Shown: positions 17,873 through 24,807 of the stretch, one piece after another | Layout: each line of letters starts with the position of its first letter | How positions within the stretch are numbered: the stretch's first letter is position 1 | Assembly: GCA_018402455.1 (NCBI GenBank) | Contig: JAGYIG010000008.1 | Coordinates: forward strand, 1-64,000 | From: Opitutaceae bacterium | GTDB lineage: Bacteria; Verrucomicrobiota; Verrucomicrobiia; Opitutales; Opitutaceae | Direction: 5' to 3' | Length of the DNA stretch: 64,000 nt | The notes under the pieces: generated by a model | The model's input: the letters and a program-made list of their open reading frames with translations, nothing else | Databases searched by the model: none | What the model was told of the DNA's origin: nothing | Program-made: the position numbers and the translations under genes

Positions 17873-17954
17873 GGCCTTCTATTGCAACCAACGCGCGCGC
17901 CGTGGCGATGTCTTTTTTGGCCCCGGCGTTCCGATTGACGACGTGAGGAGTGTT

Positions 17955-18947
17955 TTGACGAAGGATTCACGGTTTTTGGGGTCATCGGCTGGAGCGCCGG
18001 CATTGACCGCCCGACTCCCTGAGCAAACCTTGGCTCCGTTGTTTCAAGCGTCTCCACTCGACTCCTCCGCGGCCAGCCGCGGCGCTACCGCGGCGGCGCT
18101 GGCCTACCTCCTGTGGGGCACCCTGCCCTTGTACTGGAAACTGCTCGACGGCATCCCGGTCCAGGAATTGATGGCCCACCGGATAGTTTGGACACTGGCC
18201 GTTGTGGTGGTCCTGCAGCTGCTGCGGGGACGGATGGGGGTCTTGCGGGAGACGTGGGCGGTGCCCGCCAACCGCCGCGCTCACTTTCGTGGCGGGGTCT
18301 TCGTGACGCTCAACTGGGGCATTTTTGTTTGGGCGCTGCTGCATGATCAGGTGATTGAAGCGAGCTTGGGCTATTTTTTGGTGCCGCTGGTGAGTGCCGG
18401 TCTGGGTCGGGTGCTGTTTCAAGAGCGACTGGAACGCCTGCAAAAAATTGCCCTCGCCTTGGCCGGTGCCGGCGTGGCCGTGCTGTTCTTTCAGATTGAG
18501 AATCCCCCGTGGGTGGCGTTGGGCATTGCCGCGACCTGGTGCAGCTATGGGGTCGGTCGCAAGCGCTCGGATGCCGGCCCAATCAGTGGGCTGGCCCTCG
18601 AATTGGCCTTTGTTCTACCCCTGGCTATCGTCTATCTCGCCGTAATGGCTTGGGAGGGAGCGGGCTCGTTCGGGACGATTGATCGGGTGACGGATGCGAC
18701 AATCATCGGCACCGGCGTGATCAGCATGGTGCCCCTGGTGCTGTTTGCCTACGCCGCGCGCCGGTTGACCTACACGACGCTCGGGCTGTTGCAATACCTC
18801 GCCCCCACCTGCCAGTTTTTAGTGGGCTGGTTGGTTTTTGGAGAGCCCTTTGCCGGTATCCGGGTCGTCGGATTCATTTTCATCTGGGCCGGCATTGCCT
18901 GCTACAGCGTGGGCACGCTTCGGCGCCATCAGGCGGGCCGACGCTGA
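17955..18947 (+). CDS. rarD: EamA-family permease, RarD type
   Basis: About 330 residues from a TTG at 17955 that has AGGAG five bases upstream; the typical family length of about 300 suggests the true start could be even later. Ten TM helices of the drug/metabolite transporter superfamily are visible. The RarD signature AALAYLLWGTLPLYWKLLDG opens the first helix, followed by ELMAHRIVWTLAVVVVLQLL, FVTLNWGIFVWALLH, ASLGYFLVPLVSAGLG and GLLQYLAPTCQFLVGWLVFGE. E. coli RarD is a putative chloramphenicol/solute permease; the substrate here is unknown. It is divergent from the broken proline-rich gene, whose start lies 82 bases away. Confidence 0.88.
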   Translation: MTKDSRFLGSSAGAPALTARLPEQTLAPLFQASPLDSSAASRGATAAALAYLLWGTLPLYWKLLDGIPVQELMAHRIVWTLAVVVVLQLLRGRMGVLRETWAVPANRRAHFRGGVFVTLNWGIFVWALLHDQVIEASLGYFLVPLVSAGLGRVLFQERLERLQKIALALAGAGVAVLFFQIENPPWVALGIAATWCSYGVGRKRSDAGPISGLALELAFVLPLAIVYLAVMAWEGAGSFGTIDRVTDATIIGTGVISMVPLVLFAYAARRLTYTTLGLLQYLAPTCQFLVGWLVFGEPFAGIRVVGFIFIWAGIACYSVGTLRRHQAGRR

Positions 18948-18992
18948 ACGCCCGCGGTCGGGGTCGCCCCCTCCTTCCCGGAGGAATTACGC

Positions 18993-19460
18993 TTACGAAC
19001 GCGGCTCAATTTTCAACAATTCAACCTCAAAAATGAGGGTCGCCATCCGCGGGATATCCGGGGCGCGACCGCGGGTGCCATAGCCCAGCTCGAAAGGCAC
19101 GATGAGGCGACGCTTCTCGCCTTCCTTCATCATGAGCAGGCCATACTCCCAACCATCAATGACCTTGCCTCGCGCCAATTGAAAGGTGAATGGCTGGGCC
19201 GGATCTTCCGCCGCATCAAATAGGGTGCCGTCCAACAAATACCCTTTGTAGAGCACCGCGACGGTATCACCGTGCTCGGGTTTCGGACCGTCACCGGCTC
19301 GAATTAACTCGGTCCACAGCCCGGTGGAGGTGCGTTCGGCTTGAGGCCACCGTTGTTCCACTTGAATCAAGTCACGAGGGGGCAGCTTCTCGCGCTGAGC
19401 TTGAGCCAGGCTGGACCCGCCCATGACCATAAGAGCAAAAAGAATAAACAGACGACGCAT
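18993..19460 (-). CDS. Secreted FKBP-type peptidyl-prolyl isomerase
   Basis: 155 residues. The N-terminal LFILFALMVMGGSSLAQA is a signal peptide. The single FKBP domain has GDTVAVLYKGYLLDGTLFDA, FTFQLARGKVIDGWEYGL, LMMKEGEKRRLIVPFELGYG and a final LIFEVELLKI, matching the FK506-binding fold with the conserved aromatic and Asp active-site residues (Tyr, Phe-Asp, Trp). It catalyses cis-trans isomerisation of Xaa-Pro bonds, here in the periplasm. The protein is short, with just a 35-residue pre-domain. It is convergent with rarD and downstream of the RRM gene on the minus strand. Confidence 0.93.
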   Translation of the reverse strand: MRRLFILFALMVMGGSSLAQAQREKLPPRDLIQVEQRWPQAERTSTGLWTELIRAGDGPKPEHGDTVAVLYKGYLLDGTLFDAAEDPAQPFTFQLARGKVIDGWEYGLLMMKEGEKRRLIVPFELGYGTRGRAPDIPRMATLIFEVELLKIEPRS

Positions 19461-19636
19461 AACCAGAAAGGTAGAATGGTTTGGCGGCCGGGCGAAAGGC
19501 CCGATTTCAGATAATCCGGCTGGGCGGACCGCTCACAAAAAAGCCCCCGACACGCAGGGCGAAGATAAACCGACTGCATTCAAAGCCGGGACCGGAAGGG
19601 GATCGGGTAGTAACGATCGCGACCGCCGCCACGGCC

Positions 19637-20026
19637 TCACGCCGTAACCGCGCGCCACCGCCGCCGCGACATCCCCGCCACGCCGAAGCCACGTCCACCA
19701 CCACCGCCGCCGCCGCCGAAGCCACGACCGCCGCCGCCGCCGCCACCACCGAAGCCACCGCCCCGGGGACGATCTTCCTTCGGACGCGCCTCATTGACCG
19801 TCAACGCACGACCACCAAAGTCTTCGCCGTTGAGGCCTTCAGCCGCTTTGGCCGCATTCTCGGGGGTGTCCATGGTCACAAACGCGAAGCCACGGGGGCG
19901 TCCGGTCATTTTGTCCATGGCCACAAAAACGTCGGCAACTTCACCGTATTGAGCGAACGCGTCACGCAGTTCGTCTTCGGTGGTTTTAAAGGACATGTTT
20001 CCTACATATAGTTTGGCACTGCTCAT
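19637..20026 (-). CDS. RRM-domain RNA-binding protein with glycine-rich tail
   Basis: 129 residues. A canonical RNA recognition motif: RNP2 KLYVGNMSF at residues 5-13, RNP1 RGFAFVTM near 45-52, and [14 protein letters not shown] at its end. A Gly-rich, Arg-containing tail follows. Proteins of this kind in bacteria are often cold-induced RNA chaperones. The last 20 residues ([14 protein letters not shown]) do not fit the Gly/Arg tail. Directly after the TGA, in the same frame, come GRGGGRDRYYPIPFRSRL and a stop, which do. So two opposite indels, or an in-frame stop, may truncate the annotated tail. The upstream leader has AGGAGA about 20 bases from the ATG. Confidence 0.9.
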   Translation of the reverse strand: MSSAKLYVGNMSFKTTEDELRDAFAQYGEVADVFVAMDKMTGRPRGFAFVTMDTPENAAKAAEGLNGEDFGGRALTVNEARPKEDRPRGGGFGGGGGGGGRGFGGGGGGGGRGFGVAGMSRRRWRAVTA

Positions 20027-20159
20027 GATGTTGATGATTGTCGTCTCCTATCGTCTGCTATCAGTCCGTTCCCGACCATCGGGTTTCAAATCATCACTAG
20101 AGCCTTACCCAAACGACGATCTACCAGTTCCTGTTGCCTAACGCTATTCCAACGAACGA

Positions 20160-20183
20160 GGCTAGCAGAGGCGGGTGCTAGCC
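20160..20183. repeat. 8-bp-arm hairpin upstream of the RRM gene
   Basis: GGCTAGCA (20160-20167) and TGCTAGCC (20176-20183) pair perfectly over an 8-base loop. It lies 134 bases before the RRM start and 80 bases after the oppA-type stop on the minus strand. There is no T-run after it. It may be an operator or part of a structured 5' leader of the RRM mRNA. The rest of the 235-base gap (20027-20262) shows nothing else recognisable. Confidence 0.55.
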
Positions 20184-20262
20184 AAATGCAACACTAATCA
20201 TGGGCCCGCCCCCGGGGTGAAACCAACTTGTAACCCAAGCAAACCCCCGCCCGACGGCGACC

Positions 20263-21885
20263 TTATTCGGCCCGTTCCAGCCAGATGGCTTGGAAGGGGT
20301 GAATGTCAAGCAGCGTCGGATACCAGCCCTTCACCTCGGTGCTCTTGGCGTAAACACTGGTGTAGAAGTAGAGCGGAATGACCGGCACTTCTTCGCCCAA
20401 AATACCCTCCATGGCGTAGAACAGCTCGGCCCGCTCCGCCGGATCACGCACCGCCTGCACGTCATCGACCAGTTGGTCGTAACGGGCATTTGACCAGCCG
20501 GTGCGGTTGTTCCCCCCGTCGGTGACATTCATGTCCAGAAAGGTCATCGGGTCCGGGTAGTCCCCGACCCACGCGCTCCAGGCGATGTCGTAGTTCTGCT
20601 GCTGCATCGTCTCCAGGTAGACCTTGAACTCTTGATTATAGAGGCGCACATCGAGACCGAGATTGGTGCGGAGCATAGCCTGCAGGGCCTCACAAACAAT
20701 GCGCCCCGAATCCGACGTCGGGTAGAGGATCTCGATCGGCGCCAATCCTTCTCCTCCGGGGTGCCCGGCGGCCGCGAGCAGCGCCTGCGCCTCCGCCACG
20801 TTGTCCTCAAACGTCAGGGGCGGGGAGAATCCCGGCATCGGGGGCGCAAAGTGCCACGCGGGCGATTTGGTCCCGCTGAATATCTCCCGGGCCAGCCCTT
20901 CCCGGTCGATCGCCAAAGCGATGGCGCGACGCACCCGGGGGTCCTGCAGCTGCGGTCGGTTCACGTTGACCCGAAAATAGGCGGCCGCCAAAAAATCGTC
21001 GATCTGCAACACGTCCTGATGGTGGGTCCGATAGTCATCGATCTTGCTGAGGGGCAGCGCCCGGGTCGTATCCAGCTGCCCCGTGCGGAACATGCGCTCT
21101 TCGGTGTCTGCGTTTTCGATGGGATAATACTTCACGCCATCGAGTCTGACGTTGGCGGCATCCCAATAGGTCGGGCTGCGCTCCACCAAAATGTGCTGAT
21201 TCGGCGCCCACTCCGTCAGGATGAATGGACCGTTGCCCACGTAGTTCTCCGGCCGGGTCCAGCGACTGCCCTTGCGAGCCAGTCCGCCAAATTTTTCCAC
21301 CGTTGGGATGTGCACGGGCTTCCAGCTCTGGTGATGCAGCACGTCGAGAAAATACCCGGTGGCATGATCCAGCGTAAGCTCCAGCGTGCGCTCATCGAGC
21401 GCCTTCGCGCCCACTTGCGAGAAATCGGTCAGCTCGCCGTTGTTATAGGCCTTCCCGTTTTTGAGCAGGTGAAGCTGGTAAGAGTATTCCGAGGCCAGGG
21501 ACGGGGTGAGCATCCGTTGGTAGGACCTCACGAAATCATGGGCGGTGACCGGATCTCCGTTGGACCACTTGGCGGTGGGGCGAATTCGAAAGGTGTAGAT
21601 CGTGCCGTCTGCGGAGATTTCCCATCCCTCCGCCTGACCCGGCATGGGCTTCAGCGTTTGCGGATCCGGGGTCACCAATCCCTCCATCAGCGAGCGGATG
21701 ATGTTCGACTCCGGTCGGCCGGTCACGGTCTGAGGATCGAGGTCGGCGGGCTCGGTGCCATTGGCGAAGTGCAGCACATTGCCCTTGGCCACCGAGGCCT
21801 GGCCGCCGCAGCCCGTGAGGCCGAAGGCGAGACCAACCAACGCCAGGACGGCGAGAACGAGACGGGTTACCGGAAGATTTTTCAT
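20263..21885 (-). CDS. Peptide ABC transporter substrate-binding lipoprotein (OppA/DppA family)
   Basis: 540 residues. A signal peptide with lipobox FGLTGCGG gives a lipid-anchored periplasmic protein. The SBP_bac_5 fold begins FANGTEPADLDPQTVTGRPE, the standard OppA opening (Ala-Glu-Pro..Leu-Asp-Pro), and includes KWSNGDPVTAHDFVRSYQRM, YVGNGPFILTEWAPN and RRAIALAIDREGLA. It binds oligopeptides (or similar) for an ABC importer, but no permease or ATPase gene is beside it, so the rest of the transporter is elsewhere. The thioesterase gene stop is 4 bases upstream; both are minus strand and probably co-transcribed. Confidence 0.95.
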   Translation of the reverse strand: MKNLPVTRLVLAVLALVGLAFGLTGCGGQASVAKGNVLHFANGTEPADLDPQTVTGRPESNIIRSLMEGLVTPDPQTLKPMPGQAEGWEISADGTIYTFRIRPTAKWSNGDPVTAHDFVRSYQRMLTPSLASEYSYQLHLLKNGKAYNNGELTDFSQVGAKALDERTLELTLDHATGYFLDVLHHQSWKPVHIPTVEKFGGLARKGSRWTRPENYVGNGPFILTEWAPNQHILVERSPTYWDAANVRLDGVKYYPIENADTEERMFRTGQLDTTRALPLSKIDDYRTHHQDVLQIDDFLAAAYFRVNVNRPQLQDPRVRRAIALAIDREGLAREIFSGTKSPAWHFAPPMPGFSPPLTFEDNVAEAQALLAAAGHPGGEGLAPIEILYPTSDSGRIVCEALQAMLRTNLGLDVRLYNQEFKVYLETMQQQNYDIAWSAWVGDYPDPMTFLDMNVTDGGNNRTGWSNARYDQLVDDVQAVRDPAERAELFYAMEGILGEEVPVIPLYFYTSVYAKSTEVKGWYPTLLDIHPFQAIWLERAE

Positions 21886-21889
21886 GGGA

Positions 21890-22315
21890 TTAGATGCTGT
21901 AAGTGTCGAGTATGTCGGCGGGCAGGTCCACCGCCCGATTGGTTTTTAGATCAATCAAAGCGTAATCGCAAAACCCGTCGCACGATCGTTTGTGCTGCGG
22001 CAGCCGATCGATTTCAAAAGCGACCCGACACCCCCTCTCGGAGAACCGCTCAATCCAACAGCGCACGACCATCCGATCCCCCAGGCCCAGCGGGCGTTTG
22101 TAGTTCACGGTCGAACAGGTCATATACCACCCCAGACCCCGCGCCGCGAAGGCGGCCATCGACATGCCATAATCCCGCTCCATCTGAATGAAGCGGGCCG
22201 CCAGGACGTAGTCCAAATAGCGGGTGCTGTGCACGTGTTGATACAGGTCGATGTCGTCCGGGCGCACTTCGAGCTCCGTCTCAAATTTGGAGTAGACGTT
22301 TTGACCGGGGTTCAT
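21890..22315 (-). CDS. Acyl-CoA thioesterase (4HBT hotdog fold)
   Basis: 141 residues from the ATG at 22315, which overlaps the true hslR stop in an ATGA junction. The 4-hydroxybenzoyl-CoA thioesterase-like hotdog has LEVRPDDIDLYQHVHSTRYL (central Asp-x-Asp and His-x-His region), YVLAARFIQMERDYGMSM, and CSTVNYKRPLGLGDRMVVR. Such YbgC/FadM-like enzymes hydrolyse acyl-CoA thioesters in the cytoplasm. As sequenced, the reading frame runs into it from hslR because of an extra base; the two should be separate proteins (see 22312-22747). Confidence 0.85.
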   Translation of the reverse strand: MNPGQNVYSKFETELEVRPDDIDLYQHVHSTRYLDYVLAARFIQMERDYGMSMAAFAARGLGWYMTCSTVNYKRPLGLGDRMVVRCWIERFSERGCRVAFEIDRLPQHKRSCDGFCDYALIDLKTNRAVDLPADILDTYSI

Positions 22316-22747
22316 GGGGTATCCAGCATGTCGAGCAGCTTGCGCCGGTCCCGCTTGGTGGGGGCGCCCCATCCCGAGGTCGAGGGCCGCCAGCACCTTC
22401 ACCACCTCCCCATCTTCCTCCATGGGGGCCACCACCTGCTGCTGCTGCTGCGGGGGCGGCGGCGGCGTGTGGTCCTCCGCAAAGTCCGCCACCCCCTTCG
22501 CCCCGACGCGTGAAGCCGGAAAGTCCCGCACCGTCCACCTCTTGAGCTCGGGCCCGATCCGCAGCGTGACGGTCTCGCCGATGTGCAGTTCCCGCGCCGG
22601 TTTGACCACGGCGTCATCCACCCGCACCCGACCACTGCGGCAGGCGGCGGTGGCCAAGGCCCGCGTCTTGCAGGCTCGAATCGTCCACAACCAACGGTCG
22701 ACCCGGCGGGGATTGGCGGCAGAGGGAGACGGCGGACTGGTTTTCAA
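22312..22747 (-). CDS. hslR: S4-domain RNA-binding protein (heat shock protein 15-like), with a one-base frame break
   Basis: The S4 domain VDRWLWTIRACKTRALATAACRSGRVRV is typical of HslR, the ribosome-recycling RNA-binding protein of E. coli that binds free 50S subunits with nascent chains. It is followed by VKPARELHIGETVTLR, DFPASRVGAKG and a Gln/Pro-rich linker. The family's C-terminus is normally a basic GRPTKRDRR helix. As written the frame passes through GRPHQAGP into the thioesterase. Deleting one G from the five-G run at 22360-22364 (C on the coding strand) gives GRPTKRDRRKLLDMLDTP and a TGA at 22312-22314. The start appears to be TTG at 22747, within the T-tract of the upstream gene's terminator, so it is uncertain. 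Confidence 0.82.
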
Positions 22748-22781
22748 AATAAAACAGCCGCCACCCTAGTCGGGTGGCAGC
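22742..22781 (-). terminator. Rho-independent terminator downstream of the DUF3016 gene
   Basis: On the minus strand a 10-bp GC-rich stem (one G-T pair) with arms at 22772-22781 and 22757-22766 has loop 22767-22771. It is followed by TGTTTTATTTT at about 22744-22756. It lies 24 bases after the DUF3016 stop. Its T-tract touches the presumed hslR start. Confidence 0.85.
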
Positions 22782-22804
22782 CGGTATCAAACCCTTAGCG
22801 ACCG

Positions 22805-23311
22805 TCAGGTTCGCCCCGCGGACCGGAACTCGCGACGAATCCAATCAGCGAGGAGCTGTTTTTCGTGACGCAAGGGATCGGAATCCATCAGCCGGACCGC
22901 ATACATGAAGTTGAGGTCACGCAGCTTCCGGTTGCCTTCTCGCAGGACCGTTCCGTTTTCATCCACCAACCGAAAACTCAGGTCGATCCGCGGCGGGTAG
23001 AGGTCTTTGACGATGCGCACGTCATCGAATCCGCCTCGGCGCCACGGCTCGAACTCGCCCGCCATGTCGACATCGGTGATGACCACTTGAATCGACTGTC
23101 CCGGCGCCAAGGTCGACGCCAGCCGATCTTCCATGAAATCCGTGAGTTCATCGATGTAGGCCTGCTGGACGGAGGTGACCATCCGGTTGTGATCGCTGAA
23201 ATCCGTGAACTCCTCGGAGTCCACAAAATCGACTTCCACAGCCCCTGCCGCCGCGGCGGAGAGACACGCGGCAGCCAAACCGATCGTGGTGAGTAGCTTT
23301 GAAGTTTTCAT
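22805..23311 (-). CDS. DUF3016 domain exported protein
   Basis: 168 residues with a signal peptide (LLTTIGLAAACLSAAAAGA). The mature part matches DUF3016: VEVDFVDSEEFTDFSD near the start, LAPGQSIQVVITDVDMAGEFEP in the middle with the conserved Asp and Gly, and DPLRHEKQLLADWIRREF at the end. DUF3016 has no known function; members are periplasmic. AAAGGAAAC eight bases before the ATG is a good ribosome-binding site. A terminator follows (22742-22781), so it is probably a single-gene transcript. The 195 bases upstream (23312-23507) hold no gene. Confidence 0.85.
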   Translation of the reverse strand: MKTSKLLTTIGLAAACLSAAAAGAVEVDFVDSEEFTDFSDHNRMVTSVQQAYIDELTDFMEDRLASTLAPGQSIQVVITDVDMAGEFEPWRRGGFDDVRIVKDLYPPRIDLSFRLVDENGTVLREGNRKLRDLNFMYAVRLMDSDPLRHEKQLLADWIRREFRSAGRT

Positions 23312-23507
23312 AACAGTTTCCTTTGCCCCATCTGACCACGGCCTGGGGGAAATTGTTTCGCCCGTTTCCGTTTAAATCGATCCCCGCGATCGCAATCGGT
23401 TGCTTTTATGTATGCTAATCAACCGGTTAATATCGCATGCGACCAACGCTCGAATAGTCCAACCGCCCCTTTCCAAAACCCGGGACGTCGCGTAGATTAG
23501 ACCCATC

Positions 23508-23777
23508 ATGTTTGCCAACCTGCTGCCTTTCCGTCGCCGCCCGAGTCCTGCATCGGACCGGCTTTTCGTGCAGGAGGTGAAGGTGAGCCGCCCGTTGCCC
23601 CGCAGCCGCCGCTCCGAGGTTTTGATCGTCGTCGGATGGTTCCTCATCGCGCTGAAAACGGGGCTTACGTTCTGGTTGGTCGAACGCTACCAGATGCCTT
23701 TCAACGCGTGGTGGATCGTATTGCCGACCTACGTCTGCGCCGGCCTCTGCACGTGGGTGTATTGGCGACGGAACTAA
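23508..23777 (+). CDS. Small two-TM membrane protein, unknown function
   Basis: 89 residues. A basic N-terminus (LLPFRRRPSPAS) with PLPRSRRSE is followed by two hydrophobic helices, VLIVVGWFLIALKTGLTFWL and AWWIVLPTYVCAGLCTWVYW, and the stretch between carries Arg and Tyr. I do not recognise the family. It lies 13 bases before the DUF5069 gene on the same strand and is probably in one operon with DUF5069-gntK. Hydrophobicity and spacing support coding; no start-site RBS was seen. Confidence 0.6.
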   Translation: MFANLLPFRRRPSPASDRLFVQEVKVSRPLPRSRRSEVLIVVGWFLIALKTGLTFWLVERYQMPFNAWWIVLPTYVCAGLCTWVYWRRN

Positions 23778-23790
23778 CCCCTCCCGCTCC

Positions 23791-24228
23791 ATGCCCGCCC
23801 TTCCCGGACTCCGTAGCCCTTACGCCAAAGTCGGTCCCCTGCTCTACGTGGGACGGATGTTCGACAAGATCCGTCTCCACCACCGGGGTGAACTCCCGGA
23901 AGAGTTTCAGGCTTCGCTGGGCGCCGGTCTCGACCGCCGGGCCTGCGGTTTTCTGGGCGTGGACTACGAGGAGCTGAAAACGAAGGTGTTGAGTGGCGCC
24001 GGCGATGAGGAGGTGCTCGCGTGGTGCTTCGCCACCGGTCGCTCCCGCGACGCCCACGACTGCGCCGTGTGGAACGCTTTTATGCGCAAGCTCGGCTGGC
24101 GGGATCACCGCACCGCGTTTCTGCAGGAACGCGCCGCCGCCTACGGTTATGCCGACCGGGGGGTCGAAACCTTTTTTGATTTGATCGAAGTCGACGAAGA
24201 TCGCCCCCTTCCTTCCGAGCATGAATAA
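23791..24228 (+). CDS. DUF5069 domain protein
   Basis: 145 residues. MPALPGLRSPYAKVGPLLYVGRMFDKIRLHHRGELP is typical of the DUF5069 N-terminus, with the conserved GR-x-x-DKIR, and DRRACGFLGVDYEEL with RAYGYADRGVETFFDLIE-like patterns follows. The function of the family is unknown. The start is ATG 23791 after AACCCCTCCCGCTCC (no Shine-Dalgarno). Its last 8 bases overlap the gluconokinase start, indicating translational coupling. Confidence 0.85.
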   Translation: MPALPGLRSPYAKVGPLLYVGRMFDKIRLHHRGELPEEFQASLGAGLDRRACGFLGVDYEELKTKVLSGAGDEEVLAWCFATGRSRDAHDCAVWNAFMRKLGWRDHRTAFLQERAAAYGYADRGVETFFDLIEVDEDRPLPSEHE

Positions 24229-24736
24229 TCCCCCTGCCCCGCAAGCCATCGTCGTCATGGGCGTATGTGGAACTGGCAAATCGACGATCGGCCACGGGCT
24301 CGCCGACGCGCTGGGCTGCCCCTACGCCGATGCCGATGATTATCATCCCCCGGCCAATGTGGCCAAAATGCAGGCGGGCATCGCCCTACACGACGCCGAC
24401 CGCGAGCCATGGCTGGATCGTCTGCGCGAGATGATGGCCTCCCATCTGGCCGAAGGACGCAGCATCGTCGTCGCCTGCTCCGCGCTGCGCGAAGTCTACC
24501 GGACTCGGCTGCAGCCATCGGGGCACTCCCTCGTCTGGATCTACTTGCACGGCGACCGGGATCTGCTGGCCCAACGCCTCCACGCCCGCACCGACCACTA
24601 CATGCCGCCCGAACTGCTCGACTCTCAGTTGGCAACGCTGGAGGTTCCCGCCCCGGCTGACGCGTTGTGGTGTGATGTCGCATCCTCCCCCGCCACCCTC
24701 CTCGCCGCCGCCGTGGACTACGTGCGGGCAAGGTAG
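24221..24736 (+). CDS. gntK: Gluconokinase
   Basis: 171 residues, family length. The Walker A region VVMGVCGTGKSTIGHGLADAL is specific for GntK-type kinases (GVCGTGKST), followed by YADADDYHPPANVAKMQAGI, PWLDRLREMM, VVACSALREVYRTRL and YLHGDRDLLAQRLHARTDHY with the MP-x-x-LLDSQ end. It phosphorylates D-gluconate to 6-phosphogluconate with ATP for entry into the pentose phosphate or Entner-Doudoroff pathway. It overlaps the DUF5069 gene by 8 bases. Confidence 0.95.
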   Translation: MNNPPAPQAIVVMGVCGTGKSTIGHGLADALGCPYADADDYHPPANVAKMQAGIALHDADREPWLDRLREMMASHLAEGRSIVVACSALREVYRTRLQPSGHSLVWIYLHGDRDLLAQRLHARTDHYMPPELLDSQLATLEVPAPADALWCDVASSPATLLAAAVDYVRAR

Positions 24737-24807
24737 GTCCGGCGGCACCCCGACCACCAAGGCCCTGTCTGGACATCGGGGCGGGTTGCGCTGATGGTTC
24801 GCCGCGC

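Noticed and set aside
17955-18947. RarD start at MAFYCNQ near 17871
   Set aside because: The extra residues are polar and not part of the transporter, and the region holds the divergent gene's promoter; a TTG with AGGAG at 17955 is preferred, with doubt.
21890-22747. Single protein combining an S4 RNA-binding domain and an acyl-CoA thioesterase
   Set aside because: One base in a G-run explains the joining; after correction the genes have the usual separate ends with an ATGA overlap.
23395-23440. AT-rich palindromic bits (AACCGGTT, GCGATCGC) as an origin or operator
   Set aside because: Short and common palindromes with no repeated copies or associated gene; insufficient evidence.
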